Below, piece by piece: positions 50,880 through 63,578 of a DNA stretch of 64,000 bases. The stretch is taken from positions 60,777 through 124,776 of the forward strand of contig WBMV01004261.1 of NCBI GenBank assembly GCA_013396655.1, given 5' to 3'. The translations under genes and the position numbers were made by a program. This DNA comes from Campylorhamphus procurvoides. Lineage: Eukaryota > Chordata > Aves > Passeriformes > Dendrocolaptidae. Below the pieces are notes generated by a model. It ran no database searches and was not told where the DNA came from. It worked only from the letters and a program-made list of their open reading frames with translations. The first letter of the stretch is position 1, and each line of letters begins with the position of its first letter.

Positions 50880-52679
50880 CTGAGTTTCTTTTCATTGTTA
50901 TGGGGGTACCTGACTTCAAAATGTAGGCCCCAAGTTCTTTCACAGGTGTTGTACAACCATAGAAAACATTAATTCCCCTCAGCAATTTTTCTGCCATGTT
51001 TTTAATATGTTTCTCCTGTGGTTGCCCCAGGACTCTGAAAACTTGGTAACTTTAAGCACCTGATGCAAATTTCACTGCAGTGTCTTGTCTGTTCCACATC
51101 AAAGGTCTTATTCAATAGATATTCTTAGTTCATTTTTGCCAGGTGAGACCTGGAGCAACTTTAAGACAACTACAGCTCTGACTCAGTGCTCAAGTAGAGT
51201 ATTGTACCAAGATTTCTGAAGACCTTGCTCTCTAATACCTGGATCACAAAGTGGTATTTGAACACAGTTCCTGGGAGATGACCCTGGTCATCATACTCAA
51301 GGATATTCTTATATAGTCTTCTACTGTGTCAGCTTCTTTGAAGCATTAATATTCATCAGAAGAAGAAAGAATGTGTTTTCATATCATTATACGTAGTATT
51401 TCTATGTGAGAGAAAGAAGATAGGGATTCCAATTTCTTCTCTAGAAAGCACTTAAAACCTAACCTAGGGTTCTTAAAACAGCCAAGTCCAAAACTCTCTT
51501 CTTCCAATTTTTTGCCTATCTCATTCTTTCTGTGATTTCATATTCAAATTTACTTCTTTTGCTTTGTACCCTTCATTAATTCCAAGAGTGAAGTTAACAA
51601 GAAATTTTCATCCCACTGCGGTGCAGATTTAATGCTTGCTTAACAACACAGAGAAAACCTGTTTCATATTGACAGCAAAGAGAATGCATAGGCTTTTCTA
51701 AAGGTAAGTATTATAAAAATAAATTACCAACATCTTTACCGCTGTGTTTCTTGGGGGTCAAGCTGCCACTAGTACATTATGCATGTTGATTTTTTAAAGA
51801 CACTAATTATTTTACATTATGTTTATTAAGCCCTCTAAATCATTGCTATTCACTAGTTACCCAAATTCCTCAAGTGCAAGCAAAAGAAATAAAGGTTATC
51901 CATGGCTTTGACATGCTTGTGATGAATATGGTCTGTATAACATTTACTACAACTTGGAACAGAAGCCATTATTTCAGCAAAGCCTGTTATTATTCATTAG
52001 TACAAAGAATGTGCAATAAATACAATGAAAGATTGCTCAGTTTACTATATCTTTGTCATCCAAAGCAGCTCCATGAATAACTACAGGGATTTGTCTTTGA
52101 ATGACTTGTTTGCTTGCTGCCTAATAAATAATATGTAATTAGTTTAATATATTGTTTCCTAGTTATGCTACCAATGTAGTGAAGAAAAACAAAAGAGTGA
52201 TTTCAGATATAAAAGAATAGTAGATAATTTTAACACTATCACTTAAAATACTTGAATTCATTATGTATGGCTTAAACTGCTGGGAGGTGTATGTGTAAAG
52301 CGAAAGCAGGAAACAGGTTTAATGAGTTCTTTATTACTCAGGTCATGAATTATTACACAGATAGTATAAAACTGCAGTAACTGTTCTGCATCTAAAATTT
52401 TCTGCTGTTTCAATAAGGCACCTGTAGTGATCTGACACTGGTATATGAAAATATGCCATGCAAGTTCACAAGACATTTTACTCTATGTATCAACATTTTG
52501 CCAGGAACTCATGTATTTCAGGATCAACAGTGAATGGCTGTCCATTCTGTTCAACTGGTTCCACTGGAAATAAATGTTTGATTAAATGCCTTGAAAAGAC
52601 CTCATGACACTCAGAAGAGATGCTTGTTTTCTATGTGAATGTTGAACAGGCTGAATGCCATGATGTGCAAGAGCAGTGA

Positions 52680-52720
52680 CCAAAAAAACCCCAAACCAAA
52701 CTAACAAAAAAACAGAAGGC
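52680..52720 (+). repeat. A/C-rich tract (short)
   Basis: CCAAAAAAACCCCAAACC and AACAAAAAAACAG, about 40 bp. It belongs to the same class as the longer A/C tracts. Confidence 0.7.
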
Positions 52721-52804
52721 AAAAATATTTCATTAACCTTTTTCTAAGGAAACAATGAAATTGAAGACAGGGTCAAGAAAGGCCATCTTGATTGAAAGAG
52801 GCTT

Positions 52805-53376
52805 CATTGCTGGGTGTCAGCTCTCTTGCTGTCTGTGCTGGGTGTGGCTGAGATAGAGCTTAAATTCTATATGGTAGCTGGGTGTTTATTTGTTTTGTCT
52901 AAGACACTATTGATACACCAATGTTTTGTCTATTGCTGAAAAAAACATTTGAACAGCTTCAAGGTCCTTGATGTTTTGCCTTTTGTTCCAAAAGTGAGCA
53001 GGCTTGGGATGATCAGGAAACAGAGAAAACATAGCTTACCAAAACTATCAAAGGGATATTTGATGCCATAGTTTACCATACTCAGCAACAAGCGTTCAAG
53101 GGGATGAGGGAAACAAAGAAAACGTTTGTGGTCTTTCCAAATAGCTGTTATGTGTGATGAAGCTCTATTTTCCAGGGCATGGCTGAACACCTGTTTACCC
53201 ACAGCAAGTAGTACATGAATTCCTTATTTTCTTTTGCTTTCATGTACAGCTTTTGCTTTGCCTATTAAACTGTATTCATCTTGATCCATAAGCTGCTCAC
53301 CTTTCTTCTGTTGTCTCCCCATCCCATCCAGCTGTGTGGGTGCTCAGTTTTTTGCTAGGGTCAACCCACCTGTGTC
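52805..53376 (+). mobile_element. Old ERVL-type LTR
   Basis: A GTGTGGCTGAGATAGAGCTT start region is followed by ATGGTAGCTGG. The middle carries AAAGGGATATTTGATGCCAT and CCATACTCAGC. The 3' part has TGCCTATTAAACTGTATTCA with an ATTAAA signal at 53264-53269, then CCCATCCCATCCAGC and GGTGCTCAGTTTTTTGC. The blocks occur in the order known for a widespread avian ERVL LTR (GGERVL-like). The TATAAA box expected after CTCAGC has decayed, and the ends are no longer exact. This indicates an older insertion than the LTR at 42107. Confidence 0.75.
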
Positions 53377-54946
53377 CTTGTAAGCTTGGGACAGGTAACA
53401 TGAGCTTTTAGAAAAGCAAATTGTAACTCAAACCAGAGTCCTAGGATTTCTCTAGCTTCTTTTGAATCTTGCCTGGTATGTATTTTGCACTTACAATCTA
53501 TTCTCAGAAATTTGAAAATCAACTTGTATTGTCAAAGAGTGGCTACAGGCAACTGACTGCACACACTGCTTTGAACATCTAGCCCTAAGGCTCTGGCAAA
53601 TGCACCAACGCAAGGAATTGTAGAGATAATATTGTTCCTTTTGTCCTTGCTTCACCCCACTGGATTTACCAGCAACTACTAATCACTGTATAGCCTATAT
53701 CACATGCTATTCTCCCAGTTCTGTGCATTGCCAGAGGCACAAAGGTGATCCACTCACAGTTTGAAGAGAAATGGCAGGTCAGTTCTTCAGTGGATTTAGA
53801 ACAGGCAGGAGTAGAAAATATGACTTTGGTGTGCAACATGTGATATGTCTTGAAATCTGTAGACTATCTAGTTTGTGAACAAGCCTATATTAACCCCTCA
53901 ATCACATGCTTTCCCAATATCTTTAGTCACTTTTCATGGACTATTTAGTAAATGACTGATTTTAAGACATGCCTAGCTTGATCAATAACATTATTTGTTA
54001 CTATTTTGGGAAAAATTGTTATATATTTTTAATAGGGAGCAGAATCAAACCTTAGTTAAGACATACACTGCCTGATCTTCAACAGCTATGATTTATAATT
54101 AATTAATATATTATTTAAGAAAAATGACCCATTATTTATTGTCCCACTGCAAGTTGATCCTCCACGTGTTTATCTCCTGTCAATAGTGGTTTGATTTATT
54201 CATTTAAATTCTCTAGACAACCATCTATTATAAATTTCGTATGGTGTCCTTTTAGATTATCTGCCTGCATGAGCATATTTGAAATATATAGGTGTACACA
54301 CAAATACACACATGCCTGTCTGTTCAAGGCCAAGTTTGTCTGGAAAGAAGAATCTGAAAATCTGACTTGTAAAGACCTTTCATTATCCTTCATCTTCCCT
54401 TTACATTTTTGCACACAGTGGAAAGGACTAAGATGACCCCTCTTCAGCCTTTAAGTATGCCCAGTGCCAGTTCGGGGAAGTTAGTGCTAGAGAACTGCTG
54501 AAGCAAAAGGAACCAGAATAGGAAAGAAGAATTTGCACAAATGTTTTCTATTGTACTTTATTTCAGTGCTTACATTAGTGCCTGTGTTAATTCCATATTT
54601 AGTAGCTACAATTCTACAAGGTGATCAAGTGAGGCCTTAATGTAACACTGCTCACAGTCTCCCTGCTTCATCAGCAATAGCTCCTAAACTTGAAGTTAAG
54701 CATATATTTAACTAACTTACTGAGCTACCTCTTTAGTGAATATACTTTAAGGTTATTGAGAGTTAATAATTTTCCAAGCTAAGTTTTCTCCTTTCCCTCT
54801 AGTATCTTTCATACCCTGTGTTTGCCACTGTCCATGAAATAATTAAGCAAGGGGGAAAAATGTATCTTCTAATTAACACAGACAATGTAAACAGAATAGT
54901 GGCATTCCATAGTGGCATAAGACAGCTAATTGTTTCCTCTCTCCAG
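53377..54946. other. Unique AT-rich sequence, no gene seen
   Basis: Ordinary AT-rich DNA with no recognised repeat. It leads into a candidate exon at 54947. Confidence 0.5.
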
Positions 54947-55082
54947 TCTGGAACAGGAAATTGCAGAGACAGGAAGGAAAGCTTTCTCCATCACAGTGAA
55001 GGAGTTGTGCACCATTTATCAAGCTGACTGTTCTGTCATATCAGTGGAAGGACCCTGGGGAGCCCTGACCATGAGATTGAAG
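54947..55082 (+). other. Candidate 136-bp protein-coding exon
   Basis: The segment is preceded by TTGTTTCCTCTCTCCAG, a strong acceptor with a clean pyrimidine tract, and followed by TTGAAG|GTTGGTAC, an acceptable donor. In one frame it is open throughout: one base completes a codon, then 45 codons begin L-E-Q-E-I-A-E-T-G-R-K-A-F and end W-G-A-L-T-M-R-L-K at the donor. The composition is balanced and protein-like (W, C, hydrophobic and charged residues mixed), unlike most frames here. I do not recognise the family. It may belong to a gene whose other exons lie outside the window, or may be a chance frame; a second overlapping frame is also open. Confidence 0.3.
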
Positions 55083-58000
55083 GTTGGTACCAATTTACTG
55101 CAACACAAATGCATTGAACAGGAAAGAGAGAGCTCCTAATCTCTTCAATTTTCTTACATTACCCTGAAGGCTAGGGAATTAAATGAAACAGTAGTTGGTG
55201 ACAACTTTAGAGGACCCTGAATGAATGACAGGAACAGTACTAAAATAGCTCAATAGTTTTATTTTATATGTTATACACTTTACATATTTATACATTTTAT
55301 ATACATTAATTTTAACCCTGCAGAAAGAAACAGGTTAGAAAAGACTGCCTCTTGGACATATGTCTGAAGAGAAGGAGAAAAGCCTTCTAAATTGAGTATC
55401 TGGCTGGTTCAAATTTGGAAGCAACATTTATGAAAAATGTATCATAATATAAATAATATAAAAAATTATTATTTTAAAAAGAAAACTATGCGTATCACTG
55501 GGCTTCGTAATTTTCTTTTAGCTCACTGACTTTGGCAAACTTACATTGCATCTTTGATCTTTAGCTGTGCCAGTCTCTGCAAAATCATGCAAACAGGAGA
55601 ATTTGTGCTGGTAAACTCTCTTGCCCACTTCCTCCAGAGTCCTTCCACCAGTTTCTCCAGAAAAGAGTGAAAGAGATTCCCACGCTGTGACAATGAGAGG
55701 CAATCAAGACATTGTTGAAAGGCTTTTTCTAGAGAGTGCTTTAGACATTAAACATCCAGCTTTGTTTCCTGATTCGTCATTTCTCAACTTGTATTAACTA
55801 TTACAATGCTGGGTATTTCTAGCTATATAAATACCCATCTCCCTCATTATATCTTGCTTATTTCTGACACTTCTGAATGTTGCATGGAATCCTCCTCTCT
55901 TCAGAACCTGCAGTGTTAACTCCAAAAATATGGAAAGAAAGACTTTATACAGCATCATCCATACAGATTTAATTCTTGCTCAAAACACAAAGCACCTTCC
56001 TTTACAAGGCTACCCATAGGAGCAGCTGCATTCCACTAGTGCCGCTAGCAAGATATAAATAATAATAGTACTACATGGTCATATATAAATGGGAATAATC
56101 TTAAGGCATCCCTATACCTTCAATTTAAAGGGCTGCTAAAGGCCATCATTTCCCGCTCCCTAATAGACTGGGTGAGTGGGGAGTCACACAATAAAAGGAT
56201 ATACACAATTATTATAGCATTACCATTTGCAATCCTAGAGCTAAAGGTCAGTGTGGTTTGCTACTGTAATATTTCCAGGGATTTATAACTTGCCTGCATA
56301 AAAATTTCCTCCAGGTTAATATTTTCTACAGTGAGTGTTAGTCTGGATATGAACTTTATTTTTTATTTTTGTTTTCAGGATGAAAAAAAGAAGAAAAATC
56401 TTCACTATAGATAGAGTTCCAGTGTCTGGGTCATTTTAAATTTATGTTTTCTTGTAAATATATGCAGTTTGGAGTTTAGAGGTCTGCTTTTGAAAGCGAG
56501 ATTTCAGAAAAAGTGAGTCAAAGTGATTTCAGACTTTGAAAATAAAGAGTAATAATATTGAACTAATAATTTTCAAATTTTATAAGACCCTAAACATGTT
56601 TGTGTCCACATGCATATGACATGTGCAGATTTTATTATTTACAAAGTAACACATGTCTTAAACAAGTAATTCCTCATTCAACATTTGAAAAATAATTTTA
56701 TTTGGACTGTAATAAATAGTGATCTATTATCACAGTGAAAACGTCACAGTTCTGCAAGGTAAGTACCATTTGCCTCCCAAGAGAACTGCTAAACATCTGG
56801 ACCTCAGAGCAGTAAGGCGTTTGAGTACGTGTTTTCCTAGGGAGCTCCCTTGCAGCTGGGGCAGAGGGTGGTGAGCACTATGAGTCATTGCCCTGCATTG
56901 AAAAGGTTAGTTGGGAAGGTCAGCAGGGAAACTGCCCCAACCCAACACTTGTGCCAGTTGCGTTTTCAGCCCCCTTGGCTGTCTTGGGATCTTCTCAGCA
57001 GGCTCACTACAAATCAGTTTAAATGCTGCGGGTTTAAAATAGTCTCCTTTGAAGCCACCTGCTCATGATGCGGTTCCTTGCTAAACCATGTTTCTCCATT
57101 AAGAATTAATCAGGCAGATTAAGTAACTTTTCTTCTCCCTCTTCCCACAGTTTTAGCTTATCTCTTTTGCTATATGCCCCATCTAAAAGAGATGCACATA
57201 CACTGGAGTGGTGGTCCTGAGAACTGGGAACACGTGGGACTTCTTTTTCAGTGTTTGCCCTGCTTGATTTCCACAAACCGCCCCCCCGCCTCGCCTTGAT
57301 TTTTTCCCCTGCTTCTTTCTCAAGAGAAATTCACACCTACGTGTTAAACTCAGCCTTTACCAGGTCACACTTCTTTGAAGAGAGAACTGGTGCGAGGAGC
57401 TTCATGCTTTGAATTCCAGGGAGAGAGAACCCTCTGTTTCCCATCCTGAACCCTCATGTTCCTTGTACCGGGGAGGTAATTTATAGACCTTTAGAGACTT
57501 CTGTCTGTGCAGGTCTCATCTTCCTTGTCTCTCTTTTCTTCCATTTTTGCCAGACTCTATTTTTATTCTATCTTGATCTTTGCTGGCTTTAGATATTAAC
57601 TTCTACCCAGCACGGCACCATTCTCGAGCACCATTGTGCGCAGTCTGGTTGAAACTCATGTATCTCTGCATGCAGTTGGGGACAGACCTTCAGGAAGCAC
57701 TGGAACCTTTCCCTGTCATTTGAAATCATGATCTAGTTTATGCTTGCTCTTATTTTCTCCCACCTCTGTGAATTACTCCTTTTAACGTTTCCTCCCACCC
57801 CTTTGTCAAATTATGTCCTGAAGTTTTTTGAAAGGAAAAAAAGTGTGCAATTTCTATCCAAACACACTCTCATGAAAACACTGGTTTATCAAATGTTTAC
57901 CCTCTGCTCAGCCACTCAGTCTTTCCTCATACTAAAGTATGCCAAGACTTTAAGAAATAAGTTTAAATACTACTGCTTCTAGTTTTAAATATAAAGGAAA

Positions 58001-61000
58001 TGGATGACAGAAATACACTAAATTGATTTGCAATAAAATTGCATCTCTCTCTAGTAGAATTTTTCAGCTCTCCCACACTGTGTATCAGCATTTCCTATTT
58101 TAAACTTTGACTCAACATTAGGTCTAAAGAAACAGTGCTTCTCTGTGTCCCACTGTAAACTGTAAAGATCTACAGTGCAGAATCATGGTGGTGAAGCTAA
58201 AAAAATGCTTTTCTTACACTGACTAAATTATTTCCACTTTGTGAGAAGACTTCTGCCTTGTGAAAGTATGTTAAATCCCTTGTCTAGGCATTTCTTCCAT
58301 CTTTAAAAGGTAAATGGCCTTGTGGCAATTTTTTTCCTTTCCACATCAGAAAGATTTTCTTTTTGAGTGTTTTCTACTAATCATTACCCACATTGTAAGC
58401 TGTTATCCTAAGAAGCTTCCAAAAATGACAGAATCTTTTAAAATGCTATCTTTTTGAGCAAAAATGCTAAACGACTCTATATTTATGTGAGTGCAGTTCC
58501 TGATATCTGCAGCTGTAGTGCCCTTTCAGGTAAGAAATACCTTGACATTTGATCTACTATCATGGAGGCATCTGTGCAGTCTAACTCAGAATGGGTGAGA
58601 GAGATGATAAAATGCTTCTTTTATTAGGAAGGATAAGAATTAAATTGCTTTCTACAGAAAATGAAATCATGATAAATGAAGTAATTAACTGCTCAGTTTT
58701 TATGTTTTGGGATGCTGAATATTTGGGTATTGCTCATAAGAAGTGGTGAAGAGGAAGTTCTTCAAAGGTCTAATCCTGCAGAGACTGAGCTTCCCTGAGT
58801 TCCACTGATTTTTGGTTTTGTTTTGGTTTTTTCTTGGGGCTTCACTGATTCCAATGTCAGGAGAGGATGCTTTTTATTATTGCAGAGCAGTAATTGAAGG
58901 AAACTTTTTTTGGGAAACCAAGTACTGCCTCCTTGTTAAAGAATACTGTCTTATTACTTGTGGTGTATGTTTAGTAGGAAAGGGGATTTAGATGTTTCAG
59001 CCTTGGTATATACTTGCATACAAACAGGTTTGGGGTGGGCTGCTGTATGCTGGATGAAGCAACAGCAAGTGGCAGTGCGTCACACATTCATGAAAATTGT
59101 CTGACTCATTTAACAGATCCTTTCTGTGCAGTCTGACTTTGCACATTTAACACACTATCAGTGTGACTAATTAGGCAGGGCAGAGTGCTGGGCTGAGGGC
59201 TGCAAGTGGTTTCCAGTGCCTCGTCTCTGTGCCTCACTGCACTGTGCCTGGGGAGCAAAGCAGTAGGTCATGCACACAGCTGGAGGCCACAGGAATATGC
59301 CAGTTCCCCTTGGCACAGCACAGTGAAGGGCTGTGACACCAAGCTGCAACCCCTGTGTGCCACCACCGCAGTCCCACTTTTCCCAGGGGTGTGGGGCTGT
59401 TTCAGGTGGAATAGGGGTAATACTCTACCCTGACAAGATGCTAGGCTCATTGGATGGGACAAGGTATGTCATCACTGGATCTAATCACTTGCTTCTACTA
59501 CTGGTGGCCTTCTCTCCTTGTCCTTATCAAGCTCAAACTCCAGAGAATCCAGCCGGCACTGGTCATTTAATCAGGGGGCTCAGTTTTCTGACAACTTCTT
59601 GTAGCCTTTCATAACACTGTCGAAAGCAGTCTTCAGAGACTGAGACTTGGAGGCAGGTAGGGACATCAGGGAAAGCACCTGAATGAGAAATGACAACTGC
59701 ATAGGATATAGGCCTGTGCAACAAGCTGCTGGAGGGAATGTGAGAAACTGCATTGCCCTCCAAATGCATCTAGTTAGTAGACCTTAACAAAGGTGATGAG
59801 GAAGATGGCTTAAAAACACATAGAGCTTTTACCTTAAGAAATGAGTTTAAATGTCTTTTTCTGTGATTTATTTCTTTTGTAATATATTGTTAAAAAGAGG
59901 TGCACTGGAAAGCAGGGCACTAAACAGCCGCTAAATCTGTAGCCACATATGTTGTCGTTTGCAAAAGGAAGTCTTTTGTTTATTCAAATTAACCTCTAAG
60001 TACACAATTTCACAAAACAAAAGCCAGCAGATTTGGTAGGATCGGGAGAAAAAGGGACTCTTATGCACTAAAGAACCAGCCCTGTTACTTATTCTGAGGC
60101 TTGATAATTTTAAAAAATGTGACAGCTAAAACCCACTGGCACATGCCGCAAAGAAGGATGTGATAAAATAATGCTACTCATCTTCAAGGCTGTCAGTTCA
60201 GCAATCAGTACTTCTATTCATCTCCACGGCCTGCTAACTCAGTGCTACCATGTGATAGATAAACTCTAATCCAAGTGACAGCGTTCAAATCAGAACTGAT
60301 TTGATTGTTCACATATGATACCACAAGACACCAGAAGCCTAAAGAGTTTATAAAAATGCCTGTATGTCTCTTGTAGGCACACTCCCCCTCAGAATATCTT
60401 GCAGTGTAGGATACACCAGCTCTTAAAATGGGTAATTTGTAGGTCACAAAAATGCTTTGGTGGCACAGTCAGTTCTTATCATAATCTAACTCTAGCGGGA
60501 ACAGGGAACACTCAAAAATGAAATGTGGTTCAGACCTTGTGAAACCCATCTATTCTGCTTCCAAGTCTCTCTCACAGGAAGTGAAATCCTTTTCTTTCTC
60601 TGCAGAGACCAGACTCTCTCCTTAAGAGATCAAACCTGAATACATTTGTTTCTATGCATAAAGCAGAGTATGTGGGAGAGTGGTTTTATGGCACATAAGT
60701 CAGTATCTCATCCTTGCTTCTTAGGAAGCAACAGAGCTCCCTTCAACAACAGCTGCAGCAGAGCTGCTATTCAAACTTCAGGCAGTAATTGGGATTTTGC
60801 AGGCATTCAGTGGGAGCATTACATTTAGGTTTTGAAACATAATTCTGAACAAAGGTCTGATGATCCTGGCACTTTGTGGAAATTTCAAAGTTTAGTGTAC
60901 TTTTATTTTCTTACTTTTCACGAGTGTACCCTGAAGTTTTAGAGTAACTCTTAGGAGAATAATTGTTTGAGTAGTTCAAGAATTCAAAGGCGATGGAGTA

Positions 61001-61491
61001 ATTGAAAGCAGAATGTGACCTGTAGCTGTTCAAGATCAAGAATAAAAACTGAACGATTTTCAAGGAAATTGTCAAAGTATCTGAAAACAGAGTGAAATTA
61101 TGGGACTTTGAGAGACAATGGGTTTTCCTCTTGTGTCTGGGTCATTTCACAAAACAAAGAGTAAAGTTGTCTTTGTAGTCTTACATTGAGGAGAACAGAT
61201 GTCTCGATTTAATGAGGTATTTAAGTTTGTGTCTAGTTTCAATCTTATGAGAAATTCTTCAGTCCTGTGAATACTTAACTAAAATAGAACTTAACTGAAC
61301 TAAAATACTGAAGTGAAGGGTTTCCCTGCAACCAGACTTTGCACCAATTGTGTACATATATATATACATACAAACACACACATCCGCATCTTTCTAGCTC
61401 TCTAACTACTTTTATTTATTTTTTTATTTATTTAATAGCAGGACTGTATGCTTCTTATCTTTTTCAAAGGACATGGGTAGGAAAGAAGTGT

Positions 61492-61520
61492 TTTGCTCAT
61501 ACATGTTGTGTATGAGCAAA
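61492..61520. other. Perfect 12-bp inverted repeat (hairpin)
   Basis: TTTGCTCATACA, a 5-base spacer TGTTG, then TGTATGAGCAAA. The stem is perfect but does not extend further outward, so it is too short for a microRNA precursor. Confidence 0.85.
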
Positions 61521-62956
61521 TGGATTTTTGATCTCCTGATACTACTATATAGTTTCTATTTCTTCTTTTCATATTGATTAAAATAGGTAACTGTCTTCTT
61601 TTTTCCCTAAGCATTGATCTAGATATACATTTAATAATATTTTTACAATGTCATCCTCAAGAGAAATGCAATCTGAACTTCTTTGAATCATACTATGCTT
61701 CTTTTCTTGGTATTCTACTTGTCCTATCTTTGGTTCTGCCTTCTTTAGTTTGTGGTTGCGGGATGAATGATAATAAACAGAGAGAAGTTCTACTGAAATA
61801 TCACAGAGTTATCTTGAGAAAAGAAAAAAGTGCCGTGTGTAATATACAAAAACATGCAGGCAGCCAACCTATGTACTTCATTGTGATGTCAATGGAATTT
61901 CAGCACTTGTTAAAGTTCCTGAGACTTTTGTGTGAGGTTTTTTTTTGTTTGGTGGTTTGTTTTTTTCCCCAGTGCTTCAGGACAGTGTCAAAACTACTCC
62001 TTTCTCTATACTACATGTAGGATTAAACCATGGATCAAACTGTGAATTTATATTGCACTTGGAAATGCACATCTCACTTAGCAAATTTACTTATGTTGTC
62101 ACTCTCGTCATCACATTTGAGTTGCATTGGACACCCGTGGTCTCCATCAAGACAGAGCAGATTGTCCCAAACAGATGCATTTCTCTTGCTCTCTCTGTAT
62201 GAGAAGTTTTCTAGTTATTTACATGTTCCATCCTGCTTCAGGTTTTAATATGCTTGCTGTTAAGTCACTAATACTCCAGTATTTAATTCAGTGAATACTC
62301 CTTGCACTCATCAAGTGCACAGTGTACTTAAGCCTGAGGACTGAAACGCAGTCAGTCTCCAAATTTGTGCAAAAACTGCCTCTGCCTATACTAAATGGTT
62401 GCTGCTCAGTACCCACTAACTGGTCCCACTGTAAGGGTACACTTGACAAACCAGATATATTTAATGTTGCCCAGGAAGTGCTACCATCCCTAAGTATATA
62501 ATACCTGTTGTGGTGAGTGATTGCTTTAACAAAAGTGAAGGGATAAGCAACTGCTCTCAGGGGCATGATTTTAAAATCTCTTAGAATGAATAGACAAAAA
62601 TGAATTGCACCTGTTTATTAGTGGTTGTTTTGATTAAAATGCTATACTTTTGCATTGTTAGTTGACGTTAAAAATTAATATTAAGGTTTGTATAATTTTT
62701 CTTTATTATTAGATTTGACTGTAAGAAAATATATAACCTTGCTGAGAGGGTGACAAATTCAGATAGAGACAACCAGTACTTGACAGGTTCTTTCAGAGAG
62801 CTAAACAAGGCAAGAATATGTACGCTCGCTACCAGCTGTCACCGTATTGAACAGAGAATGTTTGATGAACCTGACCTGCAAATACACACATCCCTGTGTA
62901 AGTCAGGTTTACGTAGTGCCTGGCTGCAAAAATTAACAAGAAGAGGCCTTTGTGGG

Positions 62957-62980
62957 TAATATATATATAAATATATATTA
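62957..62980. repeat. AT-rich near-palindrome
   Basis: TAATATATATATAAATATATATTA in effect: alternating TA dinucleotides with one AAA interruption, nearly self-complementary. Confidence 0.75.
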
Positions 62981-63278
62981 AAACCTTTTTATTTAGATCT
63001 CTCTTGACAGAACCACACCAGTAAAATTTGAAGTACAGCTCCATTTTTGCCAGACAAGATCTGATGAATAATGAAGTCATGGTCTATGAGTAGCTGAGGC
63101 TGATGGGGCTGTGTCCTTTTACAGCAGACATTACCTTCAACCATGCTGTTTATACCACAAAAATGTCTATTATCCTCAAAAAAATTCACAACAAATCTTA
63201 CAAATAGGTACCATCTTCTGAAGTTCTGAAGATCCTTTTTTTGCTTGTTTGCTTTAATAGTTGTCTGACTTTTTGTTG

Positions 63279-63392
63279 CAAAAAACCCACCCAAAACAAC
63301 AAAACACACATGCAAAAATAAAACCCAACACCAACAAACAAACAAAAAAAAAACCACGAAAAAATCCCCCCAAACCGAACCAAAACAAAAGG
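63279..63392 (+). repeat. A/C-rich tract
   Basis: About 110 bp with few T or G: AAAAAACCCACCC, ACACACATGC, AACAAACAAACAAAAAAAAA and CCCCCCAAACCGAACC. The minus-strand frames across it are F-, V-, L- and C-rich low-complexity artefacts. Confidence 0.85.
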
Positions 63393-63578
63393 CATGAAAA
63401 AGAGCAAGAAAACTAGTTATAATTGTCCAACTTCAGTAAATATTTTCTATATCCAAAGGATAGTAACCCTCAGGCTACACCAACAACTATCATTGAAATA
63501 AAAAGCAGTTTGTGAAGACAGCTTCCCCTAAGCAGAGATCCTGGATGTATTATCCCATCTTATTGCAGTCAACAAGTG

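Larger units (their letters stand above)
50305..52804. other. Unique sequence with A/C-rich tracts
   Basis: No gene is seen. Tracts at 50762-50879 and 52680-52720 are listed separately. The remainder is AT-rich with short random frames. Confidence 0.5.
55083..63278. other. Unique sequence, no gene seen
   Basis: Over 8 kb without a named element. Points noted: AT-rich 55240-55320, a moderately GC-rich stretch at 56830-57300 and another at 59160-59420 (neither with LTR ends nor splice-bounded frames), a T/G-rich tract at 58812-58836, a perfect 12-bp hairpin at 61492-61520, a T-rich tract at 61938-61972 and a near-palindromic AT run at 62957-62980. Confidence 0.5.

Noticed and set aside
59160..59420. 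GC-rich patch as possible exon or LTR
   Set aside because: Frames on both strands are broken by composition, and no TG...CA ends or polyadenylation signals were found.
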